Positions 1-13,395 of a stretch of DNA of 64,000 nucleotides are shown piece by piece. This DNA is from Zeus faber. Lineage: Eukaryota; Chordata; Actinopteri; Zeiformes; Zeidae. A program made the position numbers and the translations under genes. The stretch lies in contig OY482855.1 in the NCBI GenBank assembly GCA_960531495.1, positions 868,001 through 932,000 on the forward strand, in the 5' to 3' direction. Within the stretch, counting starts at the first letter, position 1, and every line of letters begins with the position of its first letter. Below the pieces are notes generated by a model that was given only the letters and a program-made list of their open reading frames with translations, ran no database searches and was not told where the DNA came from.

Positions 1-1799
1 GATTGAAATAAAGAAAGATTGAAAGAAAGAATGAAAGAATGAAAAAAAGATATAAAGATTGAAAGAAATATTGAAAGAAAGAAAGATTGAAAGTAATAAA
101 AATTGAAAGAAAAACTGAAAGAAAGATTGAAAGTAAGAAAGATTGAAAGAAAGATTGAAAGAAAGATTGATAGAAAGATTGAAAGATTGAAAGATTGAAA
201 GAAAGATTGAAAAAAAGAATAAAAGAAAGATTGAAAGATTGAAAGAAAGATTGAAATAAATAATGAAAGAAAGATTAAAGGAAGGAATGAAAGAATGAAA
301 GAAAGATTGAAAGATTGAATGAAATATTGAAAGAAAGAAAGATTGAAAGTAAGAAAGATTGAAAGATTAAAAAAAAGAATAAAAGAAAGATTGAAAGATT
401 GAAAAAAAGATTGAACGAAATAATGAAAGAAAGATTGAAAGAAATAATGAAAGATTGAAAGAAAGAATGAAAGAATGAAAGAAAGATTGAAAGAAAGAAA
501 GATTGAAAGAAAGAATGAAAGACCGATTGAAAGAAAGAATGAAAGAAAGATTGAAAGAAAGAATGAAAGAATGAAAAAAAGATTTAAAGATTGAAAGAAG
601 TATTGAAAGAAAGAAAGATTGAAAGTAATAAAAATTGAAAGAAAGACTGAAAGAAAGATTGAAAGTAAGAAAGATTGAAAAAAAGATTGAAAAGAAAGAT
701 TGATAGAAAGATTGAAAGATTGAAAGATTGAAAGAAAGATTGAAAAAAACAATAAAAGAAAGATTGAAAGATTGAAAGAAAGATTGAAATAAATAATGAA
801 AGAAAGATTAAAGGAAGGAATGAAAGAATGAAAGAAAGATTGAAAGATTGAAAGAAATATTGAAAGAAAGAAAAATTGAAAGTAAGAAAGATTGAAAGAC
901 TGAAAGAAAGATTGAAAGAAAGAATGAAAGAATGAAAGAAAGATTGAAAGAAAGAAAGATTGAAAGTCATATAAATTGAAAGAAAGAATGAAAGAAAGAT
1001 TGAAAGATTAAATGATTGAAAGAAAGATTGAAAGAAATAATGAAAGAAAGATTGAAAGAAATAATGGAAGAAGGAATGAAAGAATGAAAGAAAGATTGAA
1101 AGAAATACTGAAAGTAAGAAAGATTGAAAAAAAGAATGAAAGAAAGATTGAAAGAAAGATGGAAAAAAAGAAAGATTGAAAGAAATATTGAAAGAAAAAT
1201 TTAAAGAAAGATTGAAAGATTGAAAGAAAGATTGAAAAAAAGAATAAAAGAAAGATTGAAAGATTGAAAGAAAGATTGAAATAAATAATGAAAGAAAGAT
1301 AAAAGGAAGGAATGAAAGAATGAATGAAAGATTGAAAGATTGAAAGAAATATTGAAAGAAAGAAAGATTGAAAGTAAGAAAGATTGAAAGATTGAAAAAA
1401 AGATTGTTAGAAATAATGAAAGAAAGATTGAAAGAAATAATGAAAGAAGGAATGAAAGAATGAAAGAAAGATTGAAAGAAATATTGAAAGTAAGAAAGAT
1501 TGAAAAAAAGAATGAAAGAAAGATTGAAAGAAAGATTGAAAGAAGGAATGAAAGAATGAAAGAAAGATTGAAAGATTGAAAGAAATATTGAAAGAAAGAA
1601 CGATTGAAAGATTGAAAGAAAGAATGAAAGATTGAAAGAAAGATTGAAAGATTGAAAGAAATATTGAAAGAAAGAACGATTGAAAGATTGAAAGAAAGAA
1701 TGAAAGATTGAAAGAAAGATTGAAAGATTGAAAGAAAGATTGAAAAAATGAAAGATTGAAAGAAAGAATAAAAGAAAGATTGAAAGAACGATTGAAAGA

Positions 1800-4700
1800 T
1801 TGAAAGAAAGAATGAAAGAAAGATTAAAGGAAGGAATGAAAGAAGGAAAGAAAGATTGAAAGATTGAAAGAAATATTGAAAGGAAGAAAGATTGAAAGTA
1901 AGAAAGATTGAAAGATTAAAAAAAAGAATAAAAGAAAGATTGAAAGATTGAAAAAAAGATTGAACGAAATAATGAAAGAAAGATTGAAAGAAATAATGAA
2001 AGAAGGAATGAAAGAATGAAAGAAAGATTGAAAGAAATATTGAACGTAAGAAAGATTGAAAAAAAGAATGAATAAAAGATTGAAAGAAAGATTGAAAAAA
2101 AGAAAGATTTAAAGAAATATTGAAAGAAAAATTTAAACAAAGATTGAAAGACTGAAAGAAAGATTGAAAGAAATAATGAAAGAATGAAAGAAAGATTGAA
2201 AGAAAGAACGATTGAAAGTCATATAAATTGAAAGAAAGAATGAAAGAAAGATTGAAAGATTAAATGATTGAAAGAAAGATTGAAAGAAATAATGAAAGAA
2301 AGATTGAAAGAAATAATGGAAGAAGTAATGAAAGAATGAAAGAAAGATTGAAAGAAATACTGAAAGTAAGAAAGATTGAAAAAAAGAATGAAAGAAAGAT
2401 TGAAAGAAAGATGGAAAAAAGAAAGATTGAAAGAAATATTGAAAGAAAAATTTAAAGAAAGATTGAAAGATTGAAAGAAAGGATGAAAAAAAGAATAAAA
2501 GAAAGATTGAAAGATTGAAAGAAAGATTGAAATAAATAATGAAAGAAAGATTAAAGGAAGGAATGAAAGAATGAATGAAAGATTGAAAGATTGAAAGAAA
2601 TATTGAAAGAAAGAAAGATTGAAAGTAAGAAAGATTGAAAGATTGAAAAAAAGATTGTTAGAAATAATGAAAGAAAGATTGAAAGAAATAATGAAAGAAG
2701 GAATGAAAGAATGAAAGAAAGATTGAAAGAAATATTGAAAGTAAGAAAGATTGAAAAAAAGAATGAAAGAAAGATTGAAAGAAAGATTGAAAGAAGGAAT
2801 GAAAGAATGAAAGAAAGATTGAAAGATTGAAAGAAATATTGAAAGAAAGAACGATTGAAAGATTGAAAGAAAGAATGAAAGATTGAAAGAAAGATTGAAA
2901 GATTGAAAGAAATATTGAAAGAAAGAACGATTGAAAGATTGAAAGAAAGAATGAAAGATTGAAAGAAAGATTGAAAGATTGAAAGAAAGATTGAAAAAAT
3001 GAAAGATTGAAAGAAAGAATAAAAGAAAGATTGAAAGAACGATTGAAAGATTGAAAGAAAGAATGAAAGAAAGATTAAAGGAAGGAATGAAAGAAGGAAA
3101 GAAAGATTGAAAGATTGAAAGAAATATTGAAAGGAAGAAAGATTGAAAGTAAGAAAGATTGAAAGATTAAAAAAAAGAATAAAAGAAAGATTGAAAGATT
3201 GAAAAAAAGATTGAACGAAATAATGAAAGAAAGATTGAAAGAAATAATGAAAGAAGGAATGAAAGAATGAAAGAAAGATTGAAAGAAATATTGAACGTAA
3301 GAAAGATTGAAAAAAAGAATGAATAAAAGATTGAAAGAAAGATTGAAAAAAAGAAAGATTTAAAGAAATATTGAAAGAAAAATTTAAACAAAGATTGAAA
3401 GACTGAAAGAAAGATTGAAAGAAATAATGAAAGAATGAAAGAAAGATTGAAAGAAAGATTGAAAGAAAGAACGATTGAAAGTCATATAAATTGAAAGAAA
3501 GAATGAAAGAAAGATTGAAAGATTAAATGATTGAAAGAAAGATTGAAAGAAATAATGAAAGAAAGATTGAAAGAAATAATGGAAGAAGTAATGAAAGAAT
3601 GAAAGAAAGATTGAAAGAAATACTGAAAGTAAGAAAGATTGAAAAAAAGAATGAAAGAAAGATTGAAAGAAAGATGGAAAAAAGAAAGATTGAAAGAAAT
3701 ATTGAAAGAAAAATTTAAAGAAAGATTGAAAGATTGAAAGAAAGGATGAAAAAAAGAATAAAAGAAAGATTGAAAGATTGAAAGAAAGATTGAAATAAAT
3801 AATGAAAGAAAGATTAAAGGAAGGAATGAAAGAATGAAAGAAAGAAAGATTGAAAGATTGAAAAAAAGATTGAAAGAAATAATGAAAGAAAGATTGAAAG
3901 AAATAATGAAAGAAGGAAAGAAAGATTGAAAGAAATATTGAAAGTAAGAAAGATTGAAAAAAAGAATGAAAGAAAGATTGAAAGAAAGATTGAAAAAAAG
4001 AAAGATTTGAAGAAATATTGAAAGAAAAATTTAAACAAAGATTGAAAGACTGAAAGAAAGATTGAAAGAAAGAATGAAAGAAAGATTGAAAGAAAGATTG
4101 AAAGAAAGAAAGATTGAAAGTCATATAAATTGAAAGAAAGAATGAAAGAAAGATTGAAAGAAAGAATGAAAGAAATATTGAAAGAAAGAATGAAAAAAAG
4201 ATTTAAAGAATGAAAGAAAGATTGAAAGAAAGAAAGATTGAAAGTCATTTAAATAGAAAGAAAGAATGAAAGAAAGATTGAACGATTGAAAGAAAGATTG
4301 AAATAAAGAAAGATTGAAAGAAAGAATGAAAGAATGAAAAAAAGATATAAAGATTGAAAGAAATATTGAAAGAAAGAAAGATTGAAAGTAATAAAAATTG
4401 AAAGAAAAACTGAAAGAAAGATTGAAAGTAAGAAAGATTGAAAGAAAGATTGAAAGAAAGATTGATAGAAAGATTGAAAGATTGAAAGATTGAAAGAAAG
4501 ATTGAAAAAAAGAATAAAAGAAAGATTGAAAGATTGAAAGAAAGATTGAAATAAATAATGAAAGAAAGATTAAAGGAAGGAATGAAAGAATGAAAGAAAG
4601 ATTGAAAGATTGAATGAAATATTGAAAGAAAGAAAGATTGAAAGTAAGAAAGATTGAAAGATTAAAAAAAAGAATAAAAGAAAGATTGAAAGATTGAAAA

Positions 4701-5255
4701 AAAGATTGAACGAAATAATGAAAGAAAGATTGAAAGAAATAATGAAAGATTGAAAGAAAGAATGAAAGAATGAAAGAAAGATTGAAAGAAAGAAAGATTG
4801 AAAGAAAGAATGAAAGACCGATTGAAAGAAAGAATGAAAGAAAGATTGAAAGAAAGAATGAAAGAATGAAAAAAAGATTTAAAGATTGAAAGAAGTATTG
4901 AAAGAAAGAAAGATTGAAAGTAATAAAAATTGAAAGAAAGACTGAAAGAAAGATTGAAAGTAAGAAAGATTGAAAAAAAGATTGAAAAGAAAGATTGATA
5001 GAAAGATTGAAAGATTGAAAGATTGAAAGAAAGATTGAAAAAAACAATAAAAGAAAGATTGAAAGATTGAAAGAAAGATTGAAATAAATAATGAAAGAAA
5101 GATTAAAGGAAGGAATGAAAGAATGAAAGAAAGATTGAAAGATTGAAAGAAATATTGAAAGAAAGAAAAATTGAAAGTAAGAAAGATTGAAAGATTGAAA
5201 TAAAGAATAAAAGAAAGATTGAAAGATTGAAAAAAAGATTAAAAGAAATAATGAA
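1800..5255. repeat. Satellite segment repeated at +7,602 bp (about 9,400-12,857)
   Basis: This part of the satellite matches about 9,400-12,857 with an offset of 7,601-7,602 bp. Rare variant words recur in the same order, for example the GATTGTTAG word and the tract with AAACAATAAAAG. Over the 741 bases at 3,384-4,124 and 10,986-11,726 I see a single change: GAAAGAAAGG near 3,736 against GAAATAAAGG near 11,338. The match breaks near 5,255/12,857. Two internal modules about 1,251-1,263 bp apart (1,916 and 3,167; 2,264 and 3,527) show the next level down. Confidence 0.85.
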
Positions 5256-7059
5256 AGAAAGATTGAAAGATTGAAAGAAAGAATGAAAGAAAGATTGAAA
5301 TATTGAAAGATAGAATGAAAGAAAGATTGAAAGATTGAAAGAAAGATTGAAAGATTGAAAGATTGAAAGAAAGATTGAATGTTTGAAAGAAAGATTGAAA
5401 GAAAGATTGAAAGAAAGAAAGATTGAAAGAAATAATGAAAGAAAGATTGAACGATTGGAAGAAATATTGAAAGATAAAAAAATTGAAAGTAAGAAAGATT
5501 GAAAGAAATAATGAAAGAAAGATTGAAAGATTGAAATATTGAAAGATAGAATGAAAGAAAGATTGAAAGATTGAAAGAAAGATTGAAAGAAAGATTGAAA
5601 GATTGAAAGATTGAAAGAAAGATTGAATGTTTGAAAGAAAGATTGAATGTTTGAAAGAAAGATTGAAAGAAAGATTGAAAGAAAGAAAGATTGAAAGAAA
5701 GAATGAAAGAAAGATTGAAAGATAGATGGAAAGAAAGATTGAAAGAAAGAATCATTGAAAGAATAACAAAAGAAAGATTGAAAGATTGGAAGAAATATTG
5801 AAAGATAGAAAAATTGAAAGAAAGAAAGATTGAAAAAAAGAATTAAAGAAAGATTGAAAGATTGAAAGAAAGAATGAAAGAAAGATTGAAAGATTGAAAT
5901 ATTGAAAGAAAGAATGAAAGAAAGATTGAAAGATTGAAAGATTGAAATAAAGATTGAAAGTTTGAAAGAAAGATTGAAAGAAAGATTTAAAGAAAGAAAG
6001 ATTGAAAGAAATATTGAAAGAAAGATTGAAAGATTGAAAGAAAGATTGAAAGAAAGAATGAAAGAAAGATTGAACGATTGAAATATTGAAATAAAGAATG
6101 AAAGTTTGAAAGAAAGATTGAAAGAAAGTTTTAAAGAAAGAAAGATTGAAAGTAAAAAAGATTGAAAGAAATATTGAAAGAAAGATTGAAAAATTGAAAG
6201 ATTGAAAGAAAGACTAAAAGAAAGAAAGAACGATTGAAAGAAAGATTGAAAGAAAGAAAGATTGAAAGTCATATAAATTGAAAGAAAGAATGAAAGAAAG
6301 ATTGAACGATTAAAAGAAAGATTGAAAGAAAGAAAGATTGAAAGAAAGAATGAAAGACAGATTGAAAGAAAGAATGAAAGAAAGATTGAAAGAAAGAATG
6401 AAAGAATGAAAAAAAGATTTAAAGATTGAAAGAAATATTGAAAGTAATAAAAATTTAAAGAAAGAATGAAAGAAAGATTGAAAGTAAGAAAGATTGAAAG
6501 AAAGATTGAAAGAACGATTGATAGAAAGATTGAAAGATTGAAAGATTGAAAGAAAGATTGAAAAAAAGAATAAAAGAAAGATTGAAATAATGAAAGAAAG
6601 ATTGAAAGAAATAATGAAAGAAGGAATGAAAGCATGAAAGAAAGATTGAAAGATTGAAAGAAATATTGAAAGAAAGAACGATTGAAAGATTGAAAGAAAG
6701 AATGAAAGATTGAAAGAAAGATTGAAAGATTGAAAGAAAGATTGAAAAAATGAAAGATTGAAAGAAAGAATAAAAGAAAGATTGAAAGAACGATTGAAAG
6801 ATTGAAAGAAAGAATGAAAGAAAGATTAAAGGAAGGAATGAAAGAATGAAAGAAAGATTGAAAGATTGAAAGAAATATTGAAAGGAAGAAAGATTGAAAG
6901 TAAGAAAGATTGAAAGATTAAAAAAAAGAATAAAAGATAGATTGAAAGATTGAAAAAAAGATTGAACGAAATAATGAAAGAAAGATTGAAAGAAATAATG
7001 AAAGAAGGAATGAAAGAATGAAAGAAAGATTGAAAGAAATATTGAACGTAAGAAAGATT

Positions 7060-10000
7060 GAAAAAAAGAATGAATAAAAGATTGAAAGAAAGATTGAAAA
7101 AAAGAAAGATTTAAAGAAATATTGAAAGAAAAATTTAAACAAAGATTGAAAGACTGAAAGAAAGATTGAATGAAAGAATGAAAGAAAGATTGAAAGAAAG
7201 ATTGAAAGAAAGAACGATTGAAAGTCATAAATTGAAAGAAAGAATGAAAGAAGATTGAAAGATTAAATGATTGAAAGAAAGATTGAAAGAAATAATGGAA
7301 GAAGTAATGAAAGAATGAAAGAAAGATTGAAAGAAATACTGAAAGTAAGAAAGATTGAAAAAAAGAATGAAAGAAAGATTGAAAGAAAGATGGAAAAAAG
7401 AAAGATTGAAAGAAATATTGAAAGAAAAATTTAAAGAAAGATTGAAAGATTGAAAGAAAGATTGAAAAAAAGAATAAAAGAAAGATTGAAAGATTGAAAG
7501 AAAGATTGAAATAAATAATGAAAGAAAGATTAAAGGAAGGAATGAAAGAATGAAAGAAAGAAAGATTGAAAGATTAAAAAAAGATTGAAAGAAATAATGA
7601 AAGAAAGATTGAAAGAAATAATGAAAGAAGGAATGAAAGAATGAAAGAAAGATTGAAAGAAATATTGAAAGTAAGAAAGATTGAAAAAAAGAATGAAAGA
7701 AAGATTGAAAGAAAGATTGAAAAAAAGAAAGATTTGAAGAAATATTGAAAGAAAAATTTAAACAAAGATTGAAAGAAAGAATGAAAGAAAGAAAGAATGA
7801 AAGAATGAAAAAAAGATTTAAAGAATGAAAGAAAGATTGAAAGAAAGATTGAAAGAAAGAAAAATTGAAAGTCATTTAAATAGAAAGAAAGAATGAAAGA
7901 AAGATTGAACGATTGAAAGAAAGATTGAAATAAAGAAAGATTGAAAGAAAGGATGAAAGACAGATTGAAAGAAAGAATGAAAGAAAGATTGAAAGAAAGA
8001 ATGAAAGAATGAAAAAAAGATATAAAGATTGAAAGAAATATTGAAAGAAAGAAAGATTGAAAGTAATAAAAATTGAAAGAAAGACTGAAAGAAAGATTGA
8101 AAGTAAGAAAGATTGAAAGAAAGATTGAAAGAAAGATTGATAGAAAGATTGAAAGATTGAAAGAAATATTGAAAGAAAGAAAAATTGAAAGTAAGAAAGA
8201 TTGAAAGATTGAAATAAAGAATAAAAGAAAGATTGAAAGATTGAAAAAAAGATTGAAAGAAATAATGAAAGAAAGATTGAAAGAAATAATGAAAGAAGGA
8301 ATGAAAGAATGAAAGAAAGATTGAAAGAAATATTGAAAGTAAGAAAGATTGAAAAAAAGAATGAAAGAAAGATTGAAAGAAAGATTGAAAAAAAGAAAGA
8401 TTTAAAGAAATATTGAAAGTAAGAAAGATTGAAAAAAAGAATGAAAGAAAGATTGAAAGAAAGATTGAAAAAAAGAAAGATTTAAAGAAATATTGAAAGA
8501 AAAATTTAAACAAAGATTGAAAGGCTGAAAGAAAGATTGAAAGAAAGAATGAAAGAATGAAAGAAAGATTGAAAGAAAGATTGAAAGAAAGAAAGATTGA
8601 AAGTCATATAAATTGAAAGAAAGAATGAAAGAAAGATTGAACGATTGAAAGAAAGATTGAAAGAAAGAATGAAAGACAGATTGAAAGAAAGAATGAAAGA
8701 AAGATTGAAAGAAAGAATGAAAGAATGAAAAAAAGATTTAAAGATTGAAAGAAATATTGAAAGAAAGAAAGATTGAAAGTAATAAAAATTTAAAGAAAGA
8801 ATGAAAGAAAGATTGAAAGTAAGAAAGATTGAGAGAAAGATTGAAAGAAAGATTGATAGAAAGATTTAAAGATTGAAAGATTGAAAAAAAGATTGAAAGA
8901 AATAATGAAAGAAAGATTGAAAGAAATAATGAAAGAAGGAATGAAAGAATGAAAGAAAGATTGAAAGAAATATTGAAAGTAAGAAAGATTGAAAAAAAGA
9001 ATGAAAGAAAGATTGAAAGAAAGATTGAAAAAAAGAAAGATTTAAAGAAATATTGAAAGAAAAATTTAAACAAAGATTGAAAGACTGAAAGAAAGATTGA
9101 AAGAAAGAATGAAAGAATGAAAGAAAGATTGAAAGAAAGATTGAAAGAAAGAAAGATTGAAAGTCATATAAATTGAAAGAAAGAATGAAAGAAAGATTGA
9201 ACGATTGAAAGAAAGATTGAAAGAAAGAAAGATTGAAAGAAAGAATGAAAGACAGATTGAAAGAAAGAATGAAAGAAAGATTGAAAGAAAGAATGAAAGA
9301 ATGAAAAAAAGATTTAAAGATTGAAAGAAATATTGAAAGTAATAAAAATTTAAAGAAAGAATTAAAGAAAGATTGAAAGTAAGAAAGATTGAAAGAAAGA
9401 TTGAAAGAAAGAATGAAAGAAAGATTAAAGGAAGGAATGAAAGAATGAAAGAAAGATTGAAAGATTGAAAGAAATATTGAAAGGAAGAAAGATTGAAAGT
9501 AAGAAAGATTGAAAGATTAAAAAAAAGAATAAAAGAAAGATTGAAAGATTGAAAAAAAGATTGAACGAAATAATGAAAGAAAGATTGAAAGAAATAATGA
9601 AAGAAGGAATGAAAGAATGAAAGAAAGATTGAAAGAAATATTGAACGTAAGAAAGATTGAAAAAAAGAATGAATAAAAGATTGAAAGAAAGATTGAAAAA
9701 AAGAAAGATTTAAAGAAATATTGAAAGAAAAATTTAAACAAAGATTGAAAGACTGAAAGAAAGATTGAAAGAAAGAATGAAAGAATGAAAGAAAGATTGA
9801 AAGAAAGAAAGATTGAAAGTCATATAAATTGAAAGAAAGAATGAAAGAAAGATTGAAAGATTAAATGATTGAAAGAAAGATTGAAAGAAATAATGAAAGA
9901 AAGATTGAAAGAAATAATGGAAGAAGGAATGAAAGAATGAAAGAAAGATTGAAAGAAATACTGAAAGTAAGAAAGATTGAAAAAAAGAATGAAAGAAAGA

Positions 10001-13000
10001 TTGAAAGAAAGATGGAAAAAAAGAAAGATTGAAAGAAATATTGAAAGAAAAATTTAAAGAAAGATTGAAAGATTGAAAGAAAGATTGAAAAAAAGAATAA
10101 AAGAAAGATTGAAAGATTGAAAGAAAGATTGAAATAAATAATGAAAGAAAGATAAAAGGAAGGAATGAAAGAATGAATGAAAGATTGAAAGATTGAAAGA
10201 AATATTGAAAGAAAGAAAGATTGAAAGTAAGAAAGATTGAAAGATTGAAAAAAAGATTGTTAGAAATAATGAAAGAAAGATTGAAAGAAATAATGAAAGA
10301 AGGAATGAAAGAATGAAAGAAAGATTGAAAGAAATATTGAAAGTAAGAAAGATTGAAAAAAAGAATGAAAGAAAGATTGAAAGAAAGATTGAAAGAAGGA
10401 ATGAAAGAATGAAAGAAAGATTGAAAGATTGAAAGAAATATTGAAAGAAAGAACGATTGAAAGATTGAAAGAAAGAATGAAAGATTGAAAGAAAGATTGA
10501 AAGATTGAAAGAAATATTGAAAGAAAGAACGATTGAAAGATTGAAAGAAAGAATGAAAGATTGAAAGAAAGATTGAAAGATTGAAAGAAAGATTGAAAAA
10601 ATGAAAGATTGAAAGAAAGAATAAAAGAAAGATTGAAAGAACGATTGAAAGATTGAAAGAAAGAATGAAAGAAAGATTAAAGGAAGGAATGAAAGAAGGA
10701 AAGAAAGATTGAAAGATTGAAAGAAATATTGAAAGGAAGAAAGATTGAAAGTAAGAAAGATTGAAAGATTAAAAAAAAGAATAAAAGAAAGATTGAAAGA
10801 TTGAAAAAAAGATTGAACGAAATAATGAAAGAAAGATTGAAAGAAATAATGAAAGAAGGAATGAAAGAATGAAAGAAAGATTGAAAGAAATATTGAACGT
10901 AAGAAAGATTGAAAAAAAGAATGAATAAAAGATTGAAAGAAAGATTGAAAAAAAGAAAGATTTAAAGAAATATTGAAAGAAAAATTTAAACAAAGATTGA
11001 AAGACTGAAAGAAAGATTGAAAGAAATAATGAAAGAATGAAAGAAAGATTGAAAGAAAGATTGAAAGAAAGAACGATTGAAAGTCATATAAATTGAAAGA
11101 AAGAATGAAAGAAAGATTGAAAGATTAAATGATTGAAAGAAAGATTGAAAGAAATAATGAAAGAAAGATTGAAAGAAATAATGGAAGAAGTAATGAAAGA
11201 ATGAAAGAAAGATTGAAAGAAATACTGAAAGTAAGAAAGATTGAAAAAAAGAATGAAAGAAAGATTGAAAGAAAGATGGAAAAAAGAAAGATTGAAAGAA
11301 ATATTGAAAGAAAAATTTAAAGAAAGATTGAAAGATTGAAATAAAGGATGAAAAAAAGAATAAAAGAAAGATTGAAAGATTGAAAGAAAGATTGAAATAA
11401 ATAATGAAAGAAAGATTAAAGGAAGGAATGAAAGAATGAAAGAAAGAAAGATTGAAAGATTGAAAAAAAGATTGAAAGAAATAATGAAAGAAAGATTGAA
11501 AGAAATAATGAAAGAAGGAAAGAAAGATTGAAAGAAATATTGAAAGTAAGAAAGATTGAAAAAAAGAATGAAAGAAAGATTGAAAGAAAGATTGAAAAAA
11601 AGAAAGATTTGAAGAAATATTGAAAGAAAAATTTAAACAAAGATTGAAAGACTGAAAGAAAGATTGAAAGAAAGAATGAAAGAAAGATTGAAAGAAAGAT
11701 TGAAAGAAAGAAAGATTGAAAGTCATATAAATTGAAAGAAAGAATGAAAGAAAGATTGAAAGAAAGAATGAAAGAAATATTGAAAGAAAGAATGAAAAAA
11801 AGATTTAAAGAATGAAAGAAAGATTGAAAGAAAGAAAGATTGAAAGTCATTTAAATAGAAAGAAAGAATGAAAGAAAGATTGAACGATTGAAAGAAAGAT
11901 TGAAATAAAGAAAGATTGAAAGAAAGAATGAAAGAATGAAAAAAAGATATAAAGATTGAAAGAAATATTGAAAGAAAGAAAGATTGAAAGTAATAAAAAT
12001 TGAAAGAAAAACTGAAAGAAAGATTGAAAGTAAGAAAGATTGAAAGAAAGATTGAAAGAAAGATTGATAGAAAGATTGAAAGATTGAAAGATTGAAAGAA
12101 AGATTGAAAAAAAGAATAAAAGAAAGATTGAAAGATTGAAAGAAAGATTGAAATAAATAATGAAAGAAAGATTAAAGGAAGGAATGAAAGAATGAAAGAA
12201 AGATTGAAAGATTGAATGAAATATTGAAAGAAAGAAAGATTGAAAGTAAGAAAGATTGAAAGATTAAAAAAAAGAATAAAAGAAAGATTGAAAGATTGAA
12301 AAAAAGATTGAACGAAATAATGAAAGAAAGATTGAAAGAAATAATGAAAGATTGAAAGAAAGAATGAAAGAATGAAAGAAAGATTGAAAGAAAGAAAGAT
12401 TGAAAGAAAGAATGAAAGACCGATTGAAAGAAAGAATGAAAGAAAGATTGAAAGAAAGAATGAAAGAATGAAAAAAAGATTTAAAGATTGAAAGAAGTAT
12501 TGAAAGAAAGAAAGATTGAAAGTAATAAAAATTGAAAGAAAGACTGAAAGAAAGATTGAAAGTAAGAAAGATTGAAAAAAAGATTGAAAAGAAAGATTGA
12601 TAGAAAGATTGAAAGATTGAAAGATTGAAAGAAAGATTGAAAAAAACAATAAAAGAAAGATTGAAAGATTGAAAGAAAGATTGAAATAAATAATGAAAGA
12701 AAGATTAAAGGAAGGAATGAAAGAATGAAAGAAAGATTGAAAGATTGAAAGAAATATTGAAAGAAAGAAAAATTGAAAGTAAGAAAGATTGAAAGATTGA
12801 AATAAAGAATAAAAGAAAGATTGAAAGATTGAAAAAAAGATTGAAAGAAATAATGAAAGAAAGATTGAAAGAAATAATGAAAGAAGGAATGAAAGAAAGA
12901 TTGAAAGAAATATTGAAAGTAAGAAAGATTGAAAAAAAGAATGAAAGAAAGTTTGAAAGAAAGATTGAAAAAAAGAAAGATTTAAAGAAATATTGAAAGA

Positions 13001-13395
13001 AAAATTTAAACAAAGATTGAAAGACTGAAAGAAAGATTGAAAGAAAGAATGAAAGAATGAAAGAAAGATTGAAAGAAAGATTGAAAGAAAGAAAGATTGA
13101 AAGTACTATAAATTTAAAGAAAGAATGAAAGAAAGATTGAACGATTGAAAGAAAGATTGAAAGAAAGAATGAAAGACAGATTGAAAGAAAGAATGAAAGA
13201 AAGATTGAAAGAAAGAATGAAAGAATGAAAAAAAGATTTAAAGATTGAAAGAAATATTGAAAGAAAGAAAGATTGAAAGTAATAAAAATTTAAAGAAAGA
13301 ATGAAAGAAAGATTGAAAGTAAGAAAGATTGAAAGAAAGATTGAAAGAAAGATTGATAGAAAGATTGAAAGATTGAAAGATTGAAAGAAAGATTG
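7060..13395. repeat. Higher-order satellite block, copy I
   Basis: Copy I of a large tandem block. It matches copy II (13,396-19,755) with offsets of 6,335, then 6,343, then 6,359 bp. The steps are small indels: 8 bp near 7,785/14,120, and a 16-bp word pair missing here near 8,660 but present near 15,008. From about 8,740 to 13,395 the offset stays at 6,359. The junction is visible because the tract at 7,055 (GAAAAAAAGAATGAATAAAAG) reappears at about 13,393, exactly where copy II starts. Confidence 0.85.

Noticed and set aside
4121-6635. Very long - strand open frames (up to 544 codons) in the left satellite
   Set aside because: They follow from a 4-base repeat whose complement lacks stop codons. 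All three frames are similar, composition is low-complexity, and copies shift with repeat indels. No start context or domain.
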